Shown here piece by piece: positions 28,824-39,056 of a stretch of DNA of 64,000 nt; the stretch's first letter is position 1; each line of letters starts with the position of its first letter. Under the pieces are notes generated by a model that worked only from the letters and a program-made list of their open reading frames with translations, was not told the DNA's origin and made no database searches. This stretch comes from Hydractinia symbiolongicarpus (lineage: Eukaryota > Cnidaria > Hydrozoa > Anthoathecata > Hydractiniidae). A program made the translations under genes and the position numbers. Location: assembly GCF_029227915.1 (NCBI RefSeq), contig NC_079888.1, positions 7,642,501-7,706,500 of the forward strand. The letters run 5' to 3'.

Positions 28824-28895
28824 GGTTCTATGATATAATGGTTAGCACTCTGGACTTTGAACCCAGCGATGCGAGCTCAAATCTTGGTAGAATCT
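28824..28895 (+). tRNA. tRNA-Gln(TTG), degenerate
   Basis: Like 25165, with TGATATAATGG as A box. Confidence 0.55.
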
Positions 28896-29099
28896 GATTT
28901 TCTTTTTGAACTCTGATTTAATCATTTGTTTAAGAAATGCGTGAGGAAGGGATAATTTATCTAAAATTGACTAAGCCATATTTGAATGCTTTCCAGTCAT
29001 TTCTTCAAAATTTGCCAGGTTTTGGCAGAACTCATGCTTAGAGGGGAATTGGTGATTTCTAAGGCGCGTGAGTAATGCAATTAAAAGTGTATCAGAAAA

Positions 29100-29172
29100 C
29101 TCCCAACGTGGGGCCCGAACCCACAACCCTACGATGAAGAGTCTCATGCTGTACCGACTGCGCTAGCCGGGC
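29100..29172 (-). pseudogene. tRNA-Lys-like(CTT), degenerate class
   Basis: Same class as 25441. Confidence 0.65.
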
Positions 29173-29355
29173 CGATTCGTTATTAGATTCCGCCGTTAAA
29201 GCCGTCTTGGACTTACGCAACAATTGACCACGCCTAAGATTATTTAAAATTGGGCCACTCGCGTAATCCTACTGTTTGAGCTGGTAAAAGGTTACGTGAG
29301 TCGAAACAGGTTCAGAAATGTTAGCTTTCCATAAAGTAGACGTGGTACAGAAACA

Positions 29356-29437
29356 GACGAGGTGGCCGAGTGGTTAAGGCGATGGAATGCTAATCCATTG
29401 GGCTCTGCCCGCGTGGGTTCGAATCCCATCTTCGTCG
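29356..29437 (+). tRNA. tRNA-Ser(GCT)
   Basis: C32A only. Confidence 0.9.
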
Positions 29438-29444
29438 CACATTC

Positions 29445-29516
29445 GCTTCTATGGTGTAATAGTTAGCCCTCTGGACTTTGAATTCAGCGATCCGAGTTCA
29501 AATCTCGGTAGAACCT
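29445..29516 (+). tRNA. tRNA-Gln(TTG), variant
   Basis: Same as 25786. Confidence 0.7.
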
Positions 29517-29722
29517 GACCTTCTTTTTGAATTCTTTTTTAATCTTTTGTTTAACAAATACGTGAGGGAAAGGCTGATTTATTTAAAATTGACTAAGCCA
29601 TATTTGAATGCTTTCAAGTCATATCTTCAACATTTTCCAGGTTTGTGGCAGAACTCATGCTTAGAGGAGAATTGGTGATTTCCACGGCGCGTTCGTAATT
29701 TAATTAAAAGTGTATCAGAAAA

Positions 29723-29795
29723 CGCCCAACGTGGGGCTCGATCCCACAAACCTGAGATTAAGAGTCTCATGCTCTACCGACTTAGCCAGCCGGGT
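29723..29795 (-). tRNA. tRNA-Lys(CTT), degenerate
   Basis: G1A and C13A plus T-arm change (GATCCC). Confidence 0.65.
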
Positions 29796-30087
29796 TGATT
29801 CGGTATTAGGTTCCGCCATTAAAGCCGTCTTGGACTTACGCAACAATTGACCACACCTTAAATTACTTAAAATTGGGCCACTCGCGTAATCCTACTGTTT
29901 GGTTTGGTAACAGGTTACGTGAGTCGAAACAGGTTCAACAAAACTTACGCAACAATTAACCACACCTAAGATTACTTAAAATTGGGCCACTCGCGTAATC
30001 CTACTGTTTGGGCTGGTAAAAGGTTACGCAAGTCAAAACAGCTTCAGCAATGTTAGATTTCCATAAAGTAGACGTGGTACAGAAACA
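29796..30087. repeat. Doubled Lys-Ser spacer
   Basis: Same duplication; the junction reads TTCAACAAAACTT. Confidence 0.9.
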
Positions 30088-30169
30088 GACGAGGTGGCCG
30101 AGTGGTTAAGGCGACGGACTGCTAATCCTTTGGGCTCTGCCCGCGTGGGTTCGAATCCCATCTTCGTCG
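30088..30169 (+). tRNA. tRNA-Ser(GCT), variant
   Basis: ACGGA/TCCTT anticodon stem with one mismatch. Confidence 0.78.
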
Positions 30170-30176
30170 CACATTC

Positions 30177-30248
30177 GGTTCTATGGTGTAATGGTTAGCA
30201 CTCTGGACTTTGAATCCAGCGATCCGAGTTCAACTCTCGGTAGAACCT
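30177..30248 (+). tRNA. tRNA-Gln(TTG)
   Basis: A59C only. Confidence 0.93.
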
Positions 30249-30454
30249 GACCTTCTTTTTGAATTCTGATTTAATCTTTTGTTTGAAAAATACGTGAGGG
30301 AAAGGCTGATATATTCAAAATTGAATAAGCCATATTTGAATGCTTTCAAGTCATTTCTTCAACATTTGCCAGGTTTATGGCAGAACTTATGCTTAGTGGA
30401 GAATTGGTGATTTCCACGGCGCGTTCGTAATACAATTAAAAGTGTATCAAAAAA

Positions 30455-30527
30455 CGCCCAACGTGGGGCTCGAACCCACGACCCTGAGATTAAGAGTCTC
30501 ATGCTCTACCGACTTAGCCAGCCGGGT
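30455..30527 (-). tRNA. tRNA-Lys(CTT), variant
   Basis: Class of 26687. Confidence 0.75.
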
Positions 30528-30819
30528 TAATTCGGTATTAGGTTCCGCCATTAAAGCCGTCTTGGACTTACGCAACAATTGACCACACCTTAAATTACTT
30601 AAAATTGGGCCACTTGCGTAATCCTACTGTTTGGGCTGGTAACAGGTTACGTGAGTCGAAACAGGTTCAGCAAAACTTACGCAACAATTGACCACACCTT
30701 AAATTACTTAAAATTGGGCCAGTCGCGTAATCCTACTGTTTGGGCTGATAAAAGGTTACGTGAGTCGAAACAGGTTCAGCAATGTTAGCTTTCCATAGAG
30801 TAGACGTCGTAACGAAAAA
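30528..30819. repeat. Doubled Lys-Ser spacer
   Basis: Same duplication. Confidence 0.9.
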
Positions 30820-30901
30820 GACGAGGTGGCCGAGTGGTTAAGGCGATGGACTGCTAATCCTTCGGGCTGTGCCCGCGTGGGTTCGAATCACATCTTCGTC
30901 G
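30820..30901 (+). tRNA. tRNA-Ser(GCT), variant
   Basis: Same as 28113. Confidence 0.78.
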
Positions 30902-30908
30902 CACATGC

Positions 30909-30980
30909 GGTTCTATGGTGTAATGGTTAGCACTCTGGACTTTGAATCCAGCGATCCGAGTTCAAATCTTGGTAGAACCT
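30909..30980 (+). tRNA. tRNA-Gln(TTG)
   Basis: C63T giving a G-U pair. Confidence 0.93.
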
Positions 30981-31186
30981 GACCTTTTTTTTGAATTCTT
31001 TTTTAATCTTTTGTTTAACAAATACGTGAGGGAAAGGCTGATTTATTTAAAATTGACTAAGCCATATTTGAATGCTTTCAAGTCATTTCTTCAACATTTG
31101 CAAGGTTTATGGCAGAACTCATGCTTAGAGGAGAATTGGTGATTTCCACGGCGCGTTCGTAATGCAATTAAAAGTGTATCAGAAAA

Positions 31187-31259
31187 CGCCCAACGTGGGG
31201 CTCGAACCCACAACCCTGAGATTAAGAGTTTCATGCTCTACCGACTGAGCTAGCCGAGC
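31187..31259 (-). tRNA. tRNA-Lys(CTT), variant
   Basis: U3-G70 wobble, A-C mismatch in the anticodon stem and one change near the T stem. Confidence 0.8.
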
Positions 31260-31442
31260 TGATTCGTTATTAGGTTCCGCCATTAAAGCCGTCTTGGACT
31301 TACGCAACAATTGACCACACCTAAGATTACTTAAAATTGGGCCACTCGCGTAATCCTACTGTTTGGGCTGGTAAGAGGTTACGTGAGTCGAAACTGGTTC
31401 AGCAATGATAGCTTTCCATAAAGTAGACGTGGTACAGTAACA

Positions 31443-31524
31443 GACGAGGTGGCCAAGTGGTTAAGGCGATGGTGTGTTAATCCATTGGGCGCTGCTCGAG
31501 TGGGTTCGAATCCCATCTTCATCG
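31443..31524 (+). tRNA. tRNA-Ser body with Asn anticodon GTT
   Basis: The anticodon loop reads GTGTTAA, so position 35 C-to-T gives GTT (AAC/AAT, asparagine). The long variable arm and discriminator G of Ser remain. It also has C3-A70 and position 31-39 mismatches and C32G. Confidence 0.85.
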
Positions 31525-31531
31525 CACATTC

Positions 31532-31603
31532 GGTTCTATGGTGTAATGGTTAGCACTCTGGACTTTGAATCCCGCGATCCGAATTCAAATCTCGGTAGAA
31601 TGT
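31532..31603 (+). tRNA. tRNA-Gln(TTG), degenerate
   Basis: Mismatches in the anticodon stem (TCCCG), T stem (A53-C61) and acceptor tip (GAATGT). Confidence 0.62.
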
Positions 31604-31808
31604 GACTTTCTTTCTGAACTCTGATTTAAACATTTGTTTGAAAAATACGTGAGCAAGGGATGATTTATCTAAAATTGACTAAGCCATATTTGAAAGCTTT
31701 CAAGACATTTCTTCAGCATTTGCCAGGTTTATGGCAGAACTCATGCTTAGAGGGGAATTGGTGATTTCTAAGGCGCGTGAGTAATGCAATTAAAAGTGTA
31801 TCAGAAAA

Positions 31809-31881
31809 CTCCCAACGTGGGGCCCGAACCCACAACCCTACGATGAAGAGTCTCATGCTGTACCGACTGCGCTAGCCGGGC
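31809..31881 (-). pseudogene. tRNA-Lys-like(CTT), degenerate class
   Basis: 2,709-bp copy of 29100. Confidence 0.65.
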
Positions 31882-32064
31882 CGATTCGTTATTAGATTCC
31901 GCCGTTAAAGCCGTCTTGGACTTACGCAACAATTGACCACGCCTAAGATTATTTAAAATTGGGCCACTCGCGTAATCCTACTGTTTGAGCTGGTAAAAGG
32001 TTACGTGAGTCGAAACAGGTTCAGAAATGTTAGCTTTCCATAAAGTAGACGTGGTACAGAAACA

Positions 32065-32146
32065 GACGAGGTGGCCGAGTGGTTAAGGCGATGGAATGCT
32101 AATCCATTGGGCTCTGCCCGCGTGGGTTCGAATCCCATCTTCGTCG
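32065..32146 (+). tRNA. tRNA-Ser(GCT)
   Basis: 2,709-bp copy of 29356. Confidence 0.9.
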
Positions 32147-32153
32147 CACATTC

Positions 32154-32225
32154 GCTTCTATGGTGTAATAGTTAGCCCTCTGGACTTTGAATTCAGCGAT
32201 CCGAGTTCAAATCTCGGTAGAACCT
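32154..32225 (+). tRNA. tRNA-Gln(TTG), variant
   Basis: 2,709-bp copy of 29445. Confidence 0.7.
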
Positions 32226-32431
32226 GACCTTCTTTTTGAATTCTTTTTTAATCTTTTGTTTAACAAATACGTGAGGGAAAGGCTGATTTATTTAAAATTG
32301 ACTAAGCCATATTTGAATGCTTTCAAGTCATATCTTCAACATTTTCCAGGTTTGTGGCAGAACTCATGCTTAGAGGAGAATTGGTGATTTCCACGGCGCG
32401 TTCGTAATTTAATTAAAAGTGTATCAGAAAA

Positions 32432-32504
32432 CGCCCAACGTGGGGCTCGATCCCACAAACCTGAGATTAAGAGTCTCATGCTCTACCGACTTAGCCAGCC
32501 GGGT
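32432..32504 (-). tRNA. tRNA-Lys(CTT), degenerate
   Basis: 2,709-bp copy of 29723. Confidence 0.65.
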
Positions 32505-32796
32505 TGATTCGGTATTAGGTTCCGCCATTAAAGCCGTCTTGGACTTACGCAACAATTGACCACACCTTAAATTACTTAAAATTGGGCCACTCGCGTAATC
32601 CTACTGTTTGGTTTGGTAACAGGTTACGTGAGTCGAAACAGGTTCAACAAAACTTACGCAACAATTAACCACACCTAAGATTACTTAAAATTGGGCCACT
32701 CGCGTAATCCTACTGTTTGGGCTGGTAAAAGGTTACGCAAGTCAAAACAGCTTCAGCAATGTTAGATTTCCATAAAGTAGACGTGGTACAGAAACA
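32505..32796. repeat. Doubled Lys-Ser spacer
   Basis: 2,709-bp copy of 29796. Confidence 0.9.
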
Positions 32797-32878
32797 GACG
32801 AGGTGGCCGAGTGGTTAAGGCGACGGACTGCTAATCCTTTGGGCTCTGCCCGCGTGGGTTCGAATCCCATCTTCGTCG
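32797..32878 (+). tRNA. tRNA-Ser(GCT), variant
   Basis: 2,709-bp copy of 30088. Confidence 0.78.
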
Positions 32879-32885
32879 CACATTC

Positions 32886-32957
32886 GGTTCTATGGTGTAA
32901 TGGTTAGCACTCTGGACTTTGAATCCAGCGATCCGAGTTCAACTCTCGGTAGAACCT
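32886..32957 (+). tRNA. tRNA-Gln(TTG)
   Basis: 2,709-bp copy of 30177. Confidence 0.93.
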
Positions 32958-33163
32958 GACCTTCTTTTTGAATTCTGATTTAATCTTTTGTTTGAAAAAT
33001 ACGTGAGGGAAAGGCTGATATATTCAAAATTGAATAAGCCATATTTGAATGCTTTCAAGTCATTTCTTCAACATTTGCCAGGTTTATGGCAGAACTTATG
33101 CTTAGTGGAGAATTGGTGATTTCCACGGCGCGTTCGTAATACAATTAAAAGTGTATCAAAAAA

Positions 33164-33236
33164 CGCCCAACGTGGGGCTCGAACCCACGACCCTGAGATT
33201 AAGAGTCTCATGCTCTACCGACTTAGCCAGCCGGGT
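33164..33236 (-). tRNA. tRNA-Lys(CTT), variant
   Basis: 2,709-bp copy of 30455. Confidence 0.75.
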
Positions 33237-33528
33237 TAATTCGGTATTAGGTTCCGCCATTAAAGCCGTCTTGGACTTACGCAACAATTGACCACACCTT
33301 AAATTACTTAAAATTGGGCCACTTGCGTAATCCTACTGTTTGGGCTGGTAACAGGTTACGTGAGTCGAAACAGGTTCAGCAAAACTTACGCAACAATTGA
33401 CCACACCTTAAATTACTTAAAATTGGGCCAGTCGCGTAATCCTACTGTTTGGGCTGATAAAAGGTTACGTGAGTCGAAACAGGTTCAGCAATGTTAGCTT
33501 TCCATAGAGTAGACGTCGTAACGAAAAA
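33237..33528. repeat. Doubled Lys-Ser spacer
   Basis: 2,709-bp copy of 30528. Confidence 0.9.
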
Positions 33529-33610
33529 GACGAGGTGGCCGAGTGGTTAAGGCGATGGACTGCTAATCCTTCGGGCTGTGCCCGCGTGGGTTCGAATCAC
33601 ATCTTCGTCG
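33529..33610 (+). tRNA. tRNA-Ser(GCT), variant
   Basis: 2,709-bp copy of 30820. Confidence 0.78.
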
Positions 33611-33617
33611 CACATGC

Positions 33618-33689
33618 GGTTCTATGGTGTAATGGTTAGCACTCTGGACTTTGAATCCAGCGATCCGAGTTCAAATCTTGGTAGAACCT
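33618..33689 (+). tRNA. tRNA-Gln(TTG)
   Basis: 2,709-bp copy of 30909. Confidence 0.93.
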
Positions 33690-33895
33690 GACCTTTTTTT
33701 TGAATTCTTTTTTAATCTTTTGTTTAACAAATACGTGAGGGAAAGGCTGATTTATTTAAAATTGACTAAGCCATATTTGAATGCTTTCAAGTCATTTCTT
33801 CAACATTTGCAAGGTTTATGGCAGAACTCATGCTTAGAGGAGAATTGGTGATTTCCACGGCGCGTTCGTAATGCAATTAAAAGTGTATCAGAAAA

Positions 33896-33968
33896 CGCCC
33901 AACGTGGGGCTCGAACCCACAACCCTGAGATTAAGAGTTTCATGCTCTACCGACTGAGCTAGCCGAGC
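33896..33968 (-). tRNA. tRNA-Lys(CTT), variant
   Basis: 2,709-bp copy of 31187. Confidence 0.8.
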
Positions 33969-34151
33969 TGATTCGTTATTAGGTTCCGCCATTAAAGCCG
34001 TCTTGGACTTACGCAACAATTGACCACACCTAAGATTACTTAAAATTGGGCCACTCGCGTAATCCTACTGTTTGGGCTGGTAAGAGGTTACGTGAGTCGA
34101 AACTGGTTCAGCAATGATAGCTTTCCATAAAGTAGACGTGGTACAGTAACA

Positions 34152-34233
34152 GACGAGGTGGCCAAGTGGTTAAGGCGATGGTGTGTTAATCCATTGGGCG
34201 CTGCTCGAGTGGGTTCGAATCCCATCTTCATCG
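34152..34233 (+). tRNA. tRNA-Ser body with Asn anticodon GTT
   Basis: 2,709-bp copy of 31443. Confidence 0.85.
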
Positions 34234-34240
34234 CACATTC

Positions 34241-34312
34241 GGTTCTATGGTGTAATGGTTAGCACTCTGGACTTTGAATCCCGCGATCCGAATTCAAATC
34301 TCGGTAGAATGT
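34241..34312 (+). tRNA. tRNA-Gln(TTG), degenerate
   Basis: 2,709-bp copy of 31532. Confidence 0.62.
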
Positions 34313-34517
34313 GACTTTCTTTCTGAACTCTGATTTAAACATTTGTTTGAAAAATACGTGAGCAAGGGATGATTTATCTAAAATTGACTAAGCCATATTT
34401 GAAAGCTTTCAAGACATTTCTTCAGCATTTGCCAGGTTTATGGCAGAACTCATGCTTAGAGGAGAATTAGTGATTTCCATGGCGCGTTCGTAATGCAATT
34501 AAAAGTGTATCAGAAAA

Positions 34518-34590
34518 CGCCCAACGTGAGGCTCGAAACCACGACCCTGAGATTAAGAGTGTCATGCTCTACCGACTGAGCTAGCCGGGC
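34518..34590 (-). tRNA. tRNA-Lys(CTT), variant
   Basis: T53-C61 mismatch in the T stem and C-C mismatch in the anticodon stem. Confidence 0.7.
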
Positions 34591-34882
34591 TGATTCGTTA
34601 TTAGGTTCCGCCATTAAAGCCGTCTTGGACTTATGCAACAATTGACCACACCTTAAATTACTTAAAATTGGGCCACTCGCGTAATCCTACTGTTTGGGCT
34701 GGTAAAAGGTTACGTGAGTCGAAACAGGTTCAGCAAAACTTACGCAACAATTGACTACACCTTAAATTACTTAAAATTGGGCCAGTCGCGTAATCCTACT
34801 GTTTGGGCTAGTAAAAGATTACGTAAGTCAAAGCAGATTCAGCAATTTTAGATTTCAATAAAGTAGACGTGGTACAGAAACA
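34591..34882. repeat. Doubled Lys-Ser spacer
   Basis: Same duplication; the second half is more diverged. Confidence 0.9.
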
Positions 34883-34964
34883 GACGAGGTGGCCGAGTGG
34901 TTAAGGCGATGGACTGCTAATCCATTGGGCTCTGCCCGCGTGGGTTCGAATCCCATCTTCGTCG
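34883..34964 (+). tRNA. tRNA-Ser(GCT)
   Basis: Reference sequence. Confidence 0.95.
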
Positions 34965-34971
34965 CACATTC

Positions 34972-35043
34972 GGTTCTATGGTGTAATGGTTAGCACTCTG
35001 GACTTTAAATCCAGCCATCCAAGTTCAACTCTCGGTAGAACCT
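34972..35043 (+). tRNA. tRNA-Gln body with stop anticodon TTA
   Basis: The loop CTTTAAA gives TTA, which would read UAA. The T stem has one A-C mismatch (CCAAG); A59C. Confidence 0.82.
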
Positions 35044-35249
35044 GACCTTCTTTTTGAATTCTGATTTAATCTTTTGTTTGAAAAATACGTGAGGGAAAGG
35101 CTGATATATTCAAAATTAACTAAGCCATATTTGAATGCTTTCAAGTCATTTCTTCAAAATTTGCCAGCTTTATGGCAGAACTCATGCTTAGAGGGGAATT
35201 GGTGATTTCCACGCCGCGTTCATAATGGAATTAAAAGTGCAGCAGAAAA

Positions 35250-35322
35250 CGCCCAACGTTGTGCTTGAACCCACGACCCTGAGATTAAGAGTCTCATGCT
35301 CTACCGACTGAGCTAGCCGGGC
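35250..35322 (-). tRNA. tRNA-Lys(CTT), T arm damaged
   Basis: GTTGTGCTTG breaks two T-stem pairs and changes the T loop to TTCAAGC. Confidence 0.68.
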
Positions 35323-35505
35323 TGATTCGTTATTAGGTTCCGCCATTAAAGCCGTCTTGGACTTACACAACAATTGACCACACCTTACATTACTTAAAAT
35401 TGGGCCACTCGCGTAATCCTACTGTTTGGGCTGGTAAAAGGTTACGTGAGTCGAAACAGGTTCAGCAATGTTAGCTTTCCATAGAGTAGACGTCGTACAG
35501 AAACA

Positions 35506-35587
35506 GACAAGGTGGCCGAGTGGTTAAGGCGATGGACTGCTAATCCTTCGGGCTCTGTCCGCGTGGGTTCGAATCACATCTTCGTCG
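35506..35587 (+). tRNA. tRNA-Ser(GCT), variant
   Basis: G4A in the acceptor (GACAAGG), T28-T42 and G52-A62 mismatches. Confidence 0.72.
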
Positions 35588-35594
35588 CACATGT

Positions 35595-35666
35595 GGTTCT
35601 ATGGTGTAATGGTTAGCACTCTGGACTTTGAATCCAGCGATCCGAGTTCAAATCTCGGTAGAACCT
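35595..35666 (+). tRNA. tRNA-Gln(TTG)
   Basis: Reference sequence. Confidence 0.95.
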
Positions 35667-35872
35667 GACCTTCTTTTCGAATTCTTTTTTAATCTTTTGT
35701 TTAACAAATACGTGAGGGAAAGGCTGATTTGTTTAAAATTGACTAAGCCATATTTGAATGCTTTCAAGTCATTTCTTCAACATTTGCCAGGTTTATGGCA
35801 GAACTCATGCTTAGAGGAGAATTGGTGATTTCCACGGCGCGTTCGTAATGCAATTAAAAGTGTATCAGAAAA

Positions 35873-35945
35873 CGCCCAACGTGGGGCTCGAACCCACGAC
35901 CCTGAGATTAGGAGTCTCATGCTCTACCGACTGAGCTAGCCGGGC
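35873..35945 (-). tRNA. tRNA-Lys body with Arg anticodon CCT
   Basis: Otherwise reference Lys; T35C in the loop CTCCTAA gives anticodon CCT (AGG, arginine). Confidence 0.88.
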
Positions 35946-36128
35946 TGATTCATTATTAGGTTCCGCCATTAAAGCCGTCTTGGACTTACGCAACAATTGA
36001 CCACACCTAAGATTACTTAAAATTGGGCCACTCGCGTAATCCTACTGTTTGGGCTGGTAAAAGGTTACGTGTGTCGAAGCAGGTTCAGCAATGTTAGCTT
36101 TCCATAAAGTAGACGTGGTACAGAAACA

Positions 36129-36210
36129 GACGAGGTGGCCGAGTGGTTAAGGCGATGGACTGCTAATCCGTTGGGCTCTGCCCGCGTGGGTTCGAATCCC
36201 ATCTTCGTCG
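36129..36210 (+). tRNA. tRNA-Ser(GCT)
   Basis: CCGTTGG gives a T28-G42 wobble; otherwise reference. Confidence 0.94.
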
Positions 36211-36217
36211 CACATTC

Positions 36218-36289
36218 GGTTCTATGGTGTAATGTTTAGCACTCTGGACTTTGAATCCAGCCATCCGAGTTCAACTCTCGGTAGAACCT
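36218..36289 (+). tRNA. tRNA-Gln(TTG)
   Basis: Conserved G19 is T (TGTTTAG); CCAGCC and A59C. Confidence 0.85.
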
Positions 36290-36495
36290 GACCTTCTTTT
36301 TGAATTCTGATTTAATCTTTTGTTTGAAAAATACGTGAGGGAAAGGCTGATATATTCAAAATTAACTAAGCCATATTTGAATGCTTTCAAGTCATTTCTT
36401 CAAAATTTGCCAGCTTTATGGCAGAACTCATGCTTAGAGGGGAATTGGTGATTTACACGCCGCGTTCATAATGCAATTAAAAGTGCAGCAGAAAA

Positions 36496-36568
36496 CGCCC
36501 AACGTTGTGCTTGAACCCACGACCCTGAGATTAAGAGTCTCATGCTCTACCGACTGAGCTAGCCGGGC
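36496..36568 (-). tRNA. tRNA-Lys(CTT), T arm damaged
   Basis: Class of 35250. Confidence 0.68.
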
Positions 36569-36751
36569 TGATTCGTTATTAGGTTCCGCCATTAAAGCCG
36601 TCTTGGACTTACGCAACAATTGACCACACCTTACATTACTTAAAATTGGGCCACTCGTGTAATCCTACTGTTTGGGCTGGTAAAAGGTTACGTGAGTCGA
36701 AACAGGTTCAGCAATGTTAGCTTTCCATAGAGTAGACGTCGTACAGAAACA

Positions 36752-36833
36752 GACAAGGTGGCCGAGTGGTTAAGGCGATGGACTGCTAATCCTTCGGGCT
36801 CTGTCCGCGTGGGTTCGAATCACATCTTCGTCG
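36752..36833 (+). tRNA. tRNA-Ser(GCT), variant
   Basis: Same as 35506. Confidence 0.72.
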
Positions 36834-36840
36834 CACATGT

Positions 36841-36912
36841 GGTTCTATGGTGTAATGGTTAGCACTCTGGACTTTGAATCCAGCGATCCGAGTTCAAATC
36901 TCGGTAGAACCT
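36841..36912 (+). tRNA. tRNA-Gln(TTG)
   Basis: Reference sequence. Confidence 0.95.
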
Positions 36913-37117
36913 GACCTTCTTTTTGAATTCTTATTTAATCTTTTGTTTAAAAAATACGTGAGGAAAGGCTAATTTAGTTAAAATTGACTAAGCCATATTT
37001 GAATGCTTTCAAGTCATTTCTTCAACATTTGCCTGGTTTATGGCAGAACTCATGCTTAGAGGAGAATTGGTGATTTCCACGGCGCGTTCGTTATGCAATT
37101 AAAAGTTTATCAGAAAA

Positions 37118-37190
37118 CGCCCAACGTGGGGCTCGAACCCACGACCCTGAGATTAAGAGTCTCATGCTCTACCGACTGAGCTAGCCGGGC
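37118..37190 (-). tRNA. tRNA-Lys(CTT)
   Basis: Reference sequence. Confidence 0.95.
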
Positions 37191-37373
37191 TGTTTCGTTA
37201 TTATGTTCCGCCATTAAAGCCGTCTTGGACTTACACAACAATTGACCACGGCTAAGATTACTTAAAATTGGGCCACTCGCGTAATCCTACTGTTTGGGCT
37301 GGTAAACCTTTACGTGAGTCAAAACAGGTTCAGCAATATTAGCTTTTCATAAAGTAGACGTGGTACAGAAACA

Positions 37374-37455
37374 GACGAGGTGGCCGAGTGGTTAAGGCGA
37401 TGGACTGCTAATCCATAGGGCTCTGCCCGCGTGGGTTCGAATCCCATCTTCGTCG
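37374..37455 (+). tRNA. tRNA-Ser(GCT)
   Basis: CATAGGG form. Confidence 0.94.
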
Positions 37456-37462
37456 CACATTC

Positions 37463-37534
37463 GGTTCTATGGTGTAATGGTTAGCACTCTGGACTTTGAA
37501 TCCAGCGATCCGAGTTCAAATCTCGGTAGAACCT
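37463..37534 (+). tRNA. tRNA-Gln(TTG)
   Basis: Reference sequence. Confidence 0.95.
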
Positions 37535-37739
37535 GACCTTCTTTTTGAATTCTTATTTAATCTTTTGTTTAAAAAATACGTGAGGAAAGGCTAATTTAGT
37601 TAAAATTGACTAAGCCACATTTGAATGCTTTCAAGTCATTTCTTCAACATTTGCCAGGTTTATGGCAGAACTCATGCTTAGAGGAGAATTGGTGATTTCC
37701 ACGGCGCGTTCGTAATGCAATTAAAATTTTATCAGAAAA

Positions 37740-37812
37740 CGCCCAACGTGGGGCTCGAACCCACGACCCTGAGATTAAGAGTCTCATGCTCTACCGACTG
37801 AGCTAGCCGGGC
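37740..37812 (-). tRNA. tRNA-Lys(CTT)
   Basis: Reference sequence. Confidence 0.95.
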
Positions 37813-37995
37813 TAATTCGTTATTAGGTTCCGCCATTAAAGCCGTCTTGGACTTACACAACAATTGACCACGCCTAAGATTACTTAAAATTGGGCCACTC
37901 GCGTAATCCTACTGTTTGGGCTGGTAAACACTTACGTGAGTCAAAACAGGTTCAGAAATGTTAGCTTTCCATAAAGTAGACGTGGTACAGAAACA

Positions 37996-38077
37996 GACGA
38001 GGTGGCCGAGTGGTTAAGGCGATGGACTGCTAATCCTTCGGGCTCTGCCCGCGTGGGTTCGAATCCCATCTTCGTCG
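37996..38077 (+). tRNA. tRNA-Ser(GCT)
   Basis: CCTTCGG with T28-T42 mismatch; T stem intact. Confidence 0.88.
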
Positions 38078-38084
38078 CACATTC

Positions 38085-38156
38085 GGTTCTATGGTGTAAT
38101 GGTTAGCACTCTGGACTTTAAATCCCGCGATCCGAATTCAAATCTCGGTAGAATGT
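38085..38156 (+). tRNA. tRNA-Gln body with stop anticodon TTA, degenerate
   Basis: TTA anticodon in the damaged body type of 31532. Confidence 0.68.
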
Positions 38157-38361
38157 GACTTTCTTTTTGAATTCTTATTTAATCTTTTGTTTAAAAAATA
38201 CGTGAGGAAAGGCTAATTTAGTTAAAATTGACTAAGCCACGTTTGAATGCTTTCAAGTCATTTCTTCAACATTTGCCAGGTTTATGGCAGAACTCATGCT
38301 TAGAGGAGAATTGGTGATTTCCACGGCGCGTTCGTAATGCAATTAAAAGTTTATCAGAAAA

Positions 38362-38434
38362 CGCCCAACGTGGGGCTCGAACCCACGACCCTGAGATTAA
38401 GAGTCTCATGCTCTACCGACTGAGCTAGCCGGGC
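38362..38434 (-). tRNA. tRNA-Lys(CTT)
   Basis: Reference sequence. Confidence 0.95.
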
Positions 38435-38617
38435 TAATTCGTTATTAGGTTCCGCCATTAAAGCCGTCTTGGACTTACACAACAATTGACCACGCCTAAG
38501 ATTACTTAAAATTGGGCCACTCGCGTAATCCAACTGTTTGGGCTGGTAAACACTTACGTGAGTCAAAACAGGTTCAGAAATATTAGCTTTCCATAAAGTA
38601 GACGTGGTACAGAAACA

Positions 38618-38699
38618 GACGAGGTGGCCGAGTGGTTAAGGCGATGGACTGCTAATCCTTCGGGCTCTGCCCGCGTGGGTTCGAATCCCATCTTCGTCG
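38618..38699 (+). tRNA. tRNA-Ser(GCT)
   Basis: Same as 37996. Confidence 0.88.
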
Positions 38700-38706
38700 C
38701 ACATTC

Positions 38707-38778
38707 GGTTCTATGGTGTAATGGTTAGCACTCTGGACTTTAAATCCCGCGATCCGAATTCAAATCTCGGTAGAATGT
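38707..38778 (+). tRNA. tRNA-Gln body with stop anticodon TTA, degenerate
   Basis: Same as 38085. Confidence 0.68.
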
Positions 38779-38983
38779 GACTTTCTTTCTGAACTCTGAT
38801 TTAATCTTTTGTTTAAAAAATACGTGAGGAAAGGCTAATTTAGTTAAAATTGACTAAGCCATATTTGAATGCTTTCAAGTCATTTCTTCAACATTTGCCA
38901 GGTTTATGGCAGAACTCATGCTTAGAGGAGAATTGGTGATTTCCCCGGCGCGTTCGTAATGCAATTAAAGGTTTATCAGAAAA

Positions 38984-39056
38984 CGCCCAACGTGGGGCTC
39001 GAACCCACGACCCTGAGATTAAGAGTCTCATGCTCTACCGACTGAGCTAGCCGGGC
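38984..39056 (-). tRNA. tRNA-Lys(CTT)
   Basis: Reference sequence. Confidence 0.95.

Larger units (their letters stand above)
29032..34449. repeat. 2,709-bp higher-order repeat, two copies
   Basis: Genes at 29100-31603 recur at 31809-34312 with a constant offset of 2,709 bp, including the Ser copy with the GTT anticodon, the doubled spacers and the degenerate Lys. The exact edges are approximate. Confidence 0.85.

Noticed and set aside
31690-31703. Perfect 14-bp palindrome TTGAAAGCTTTCAA in the Gln-Lys spacer
   Set aside because: Most units have TTGAATGCTTTCAA, so the perfect form is a one-base variant with no sign of function.
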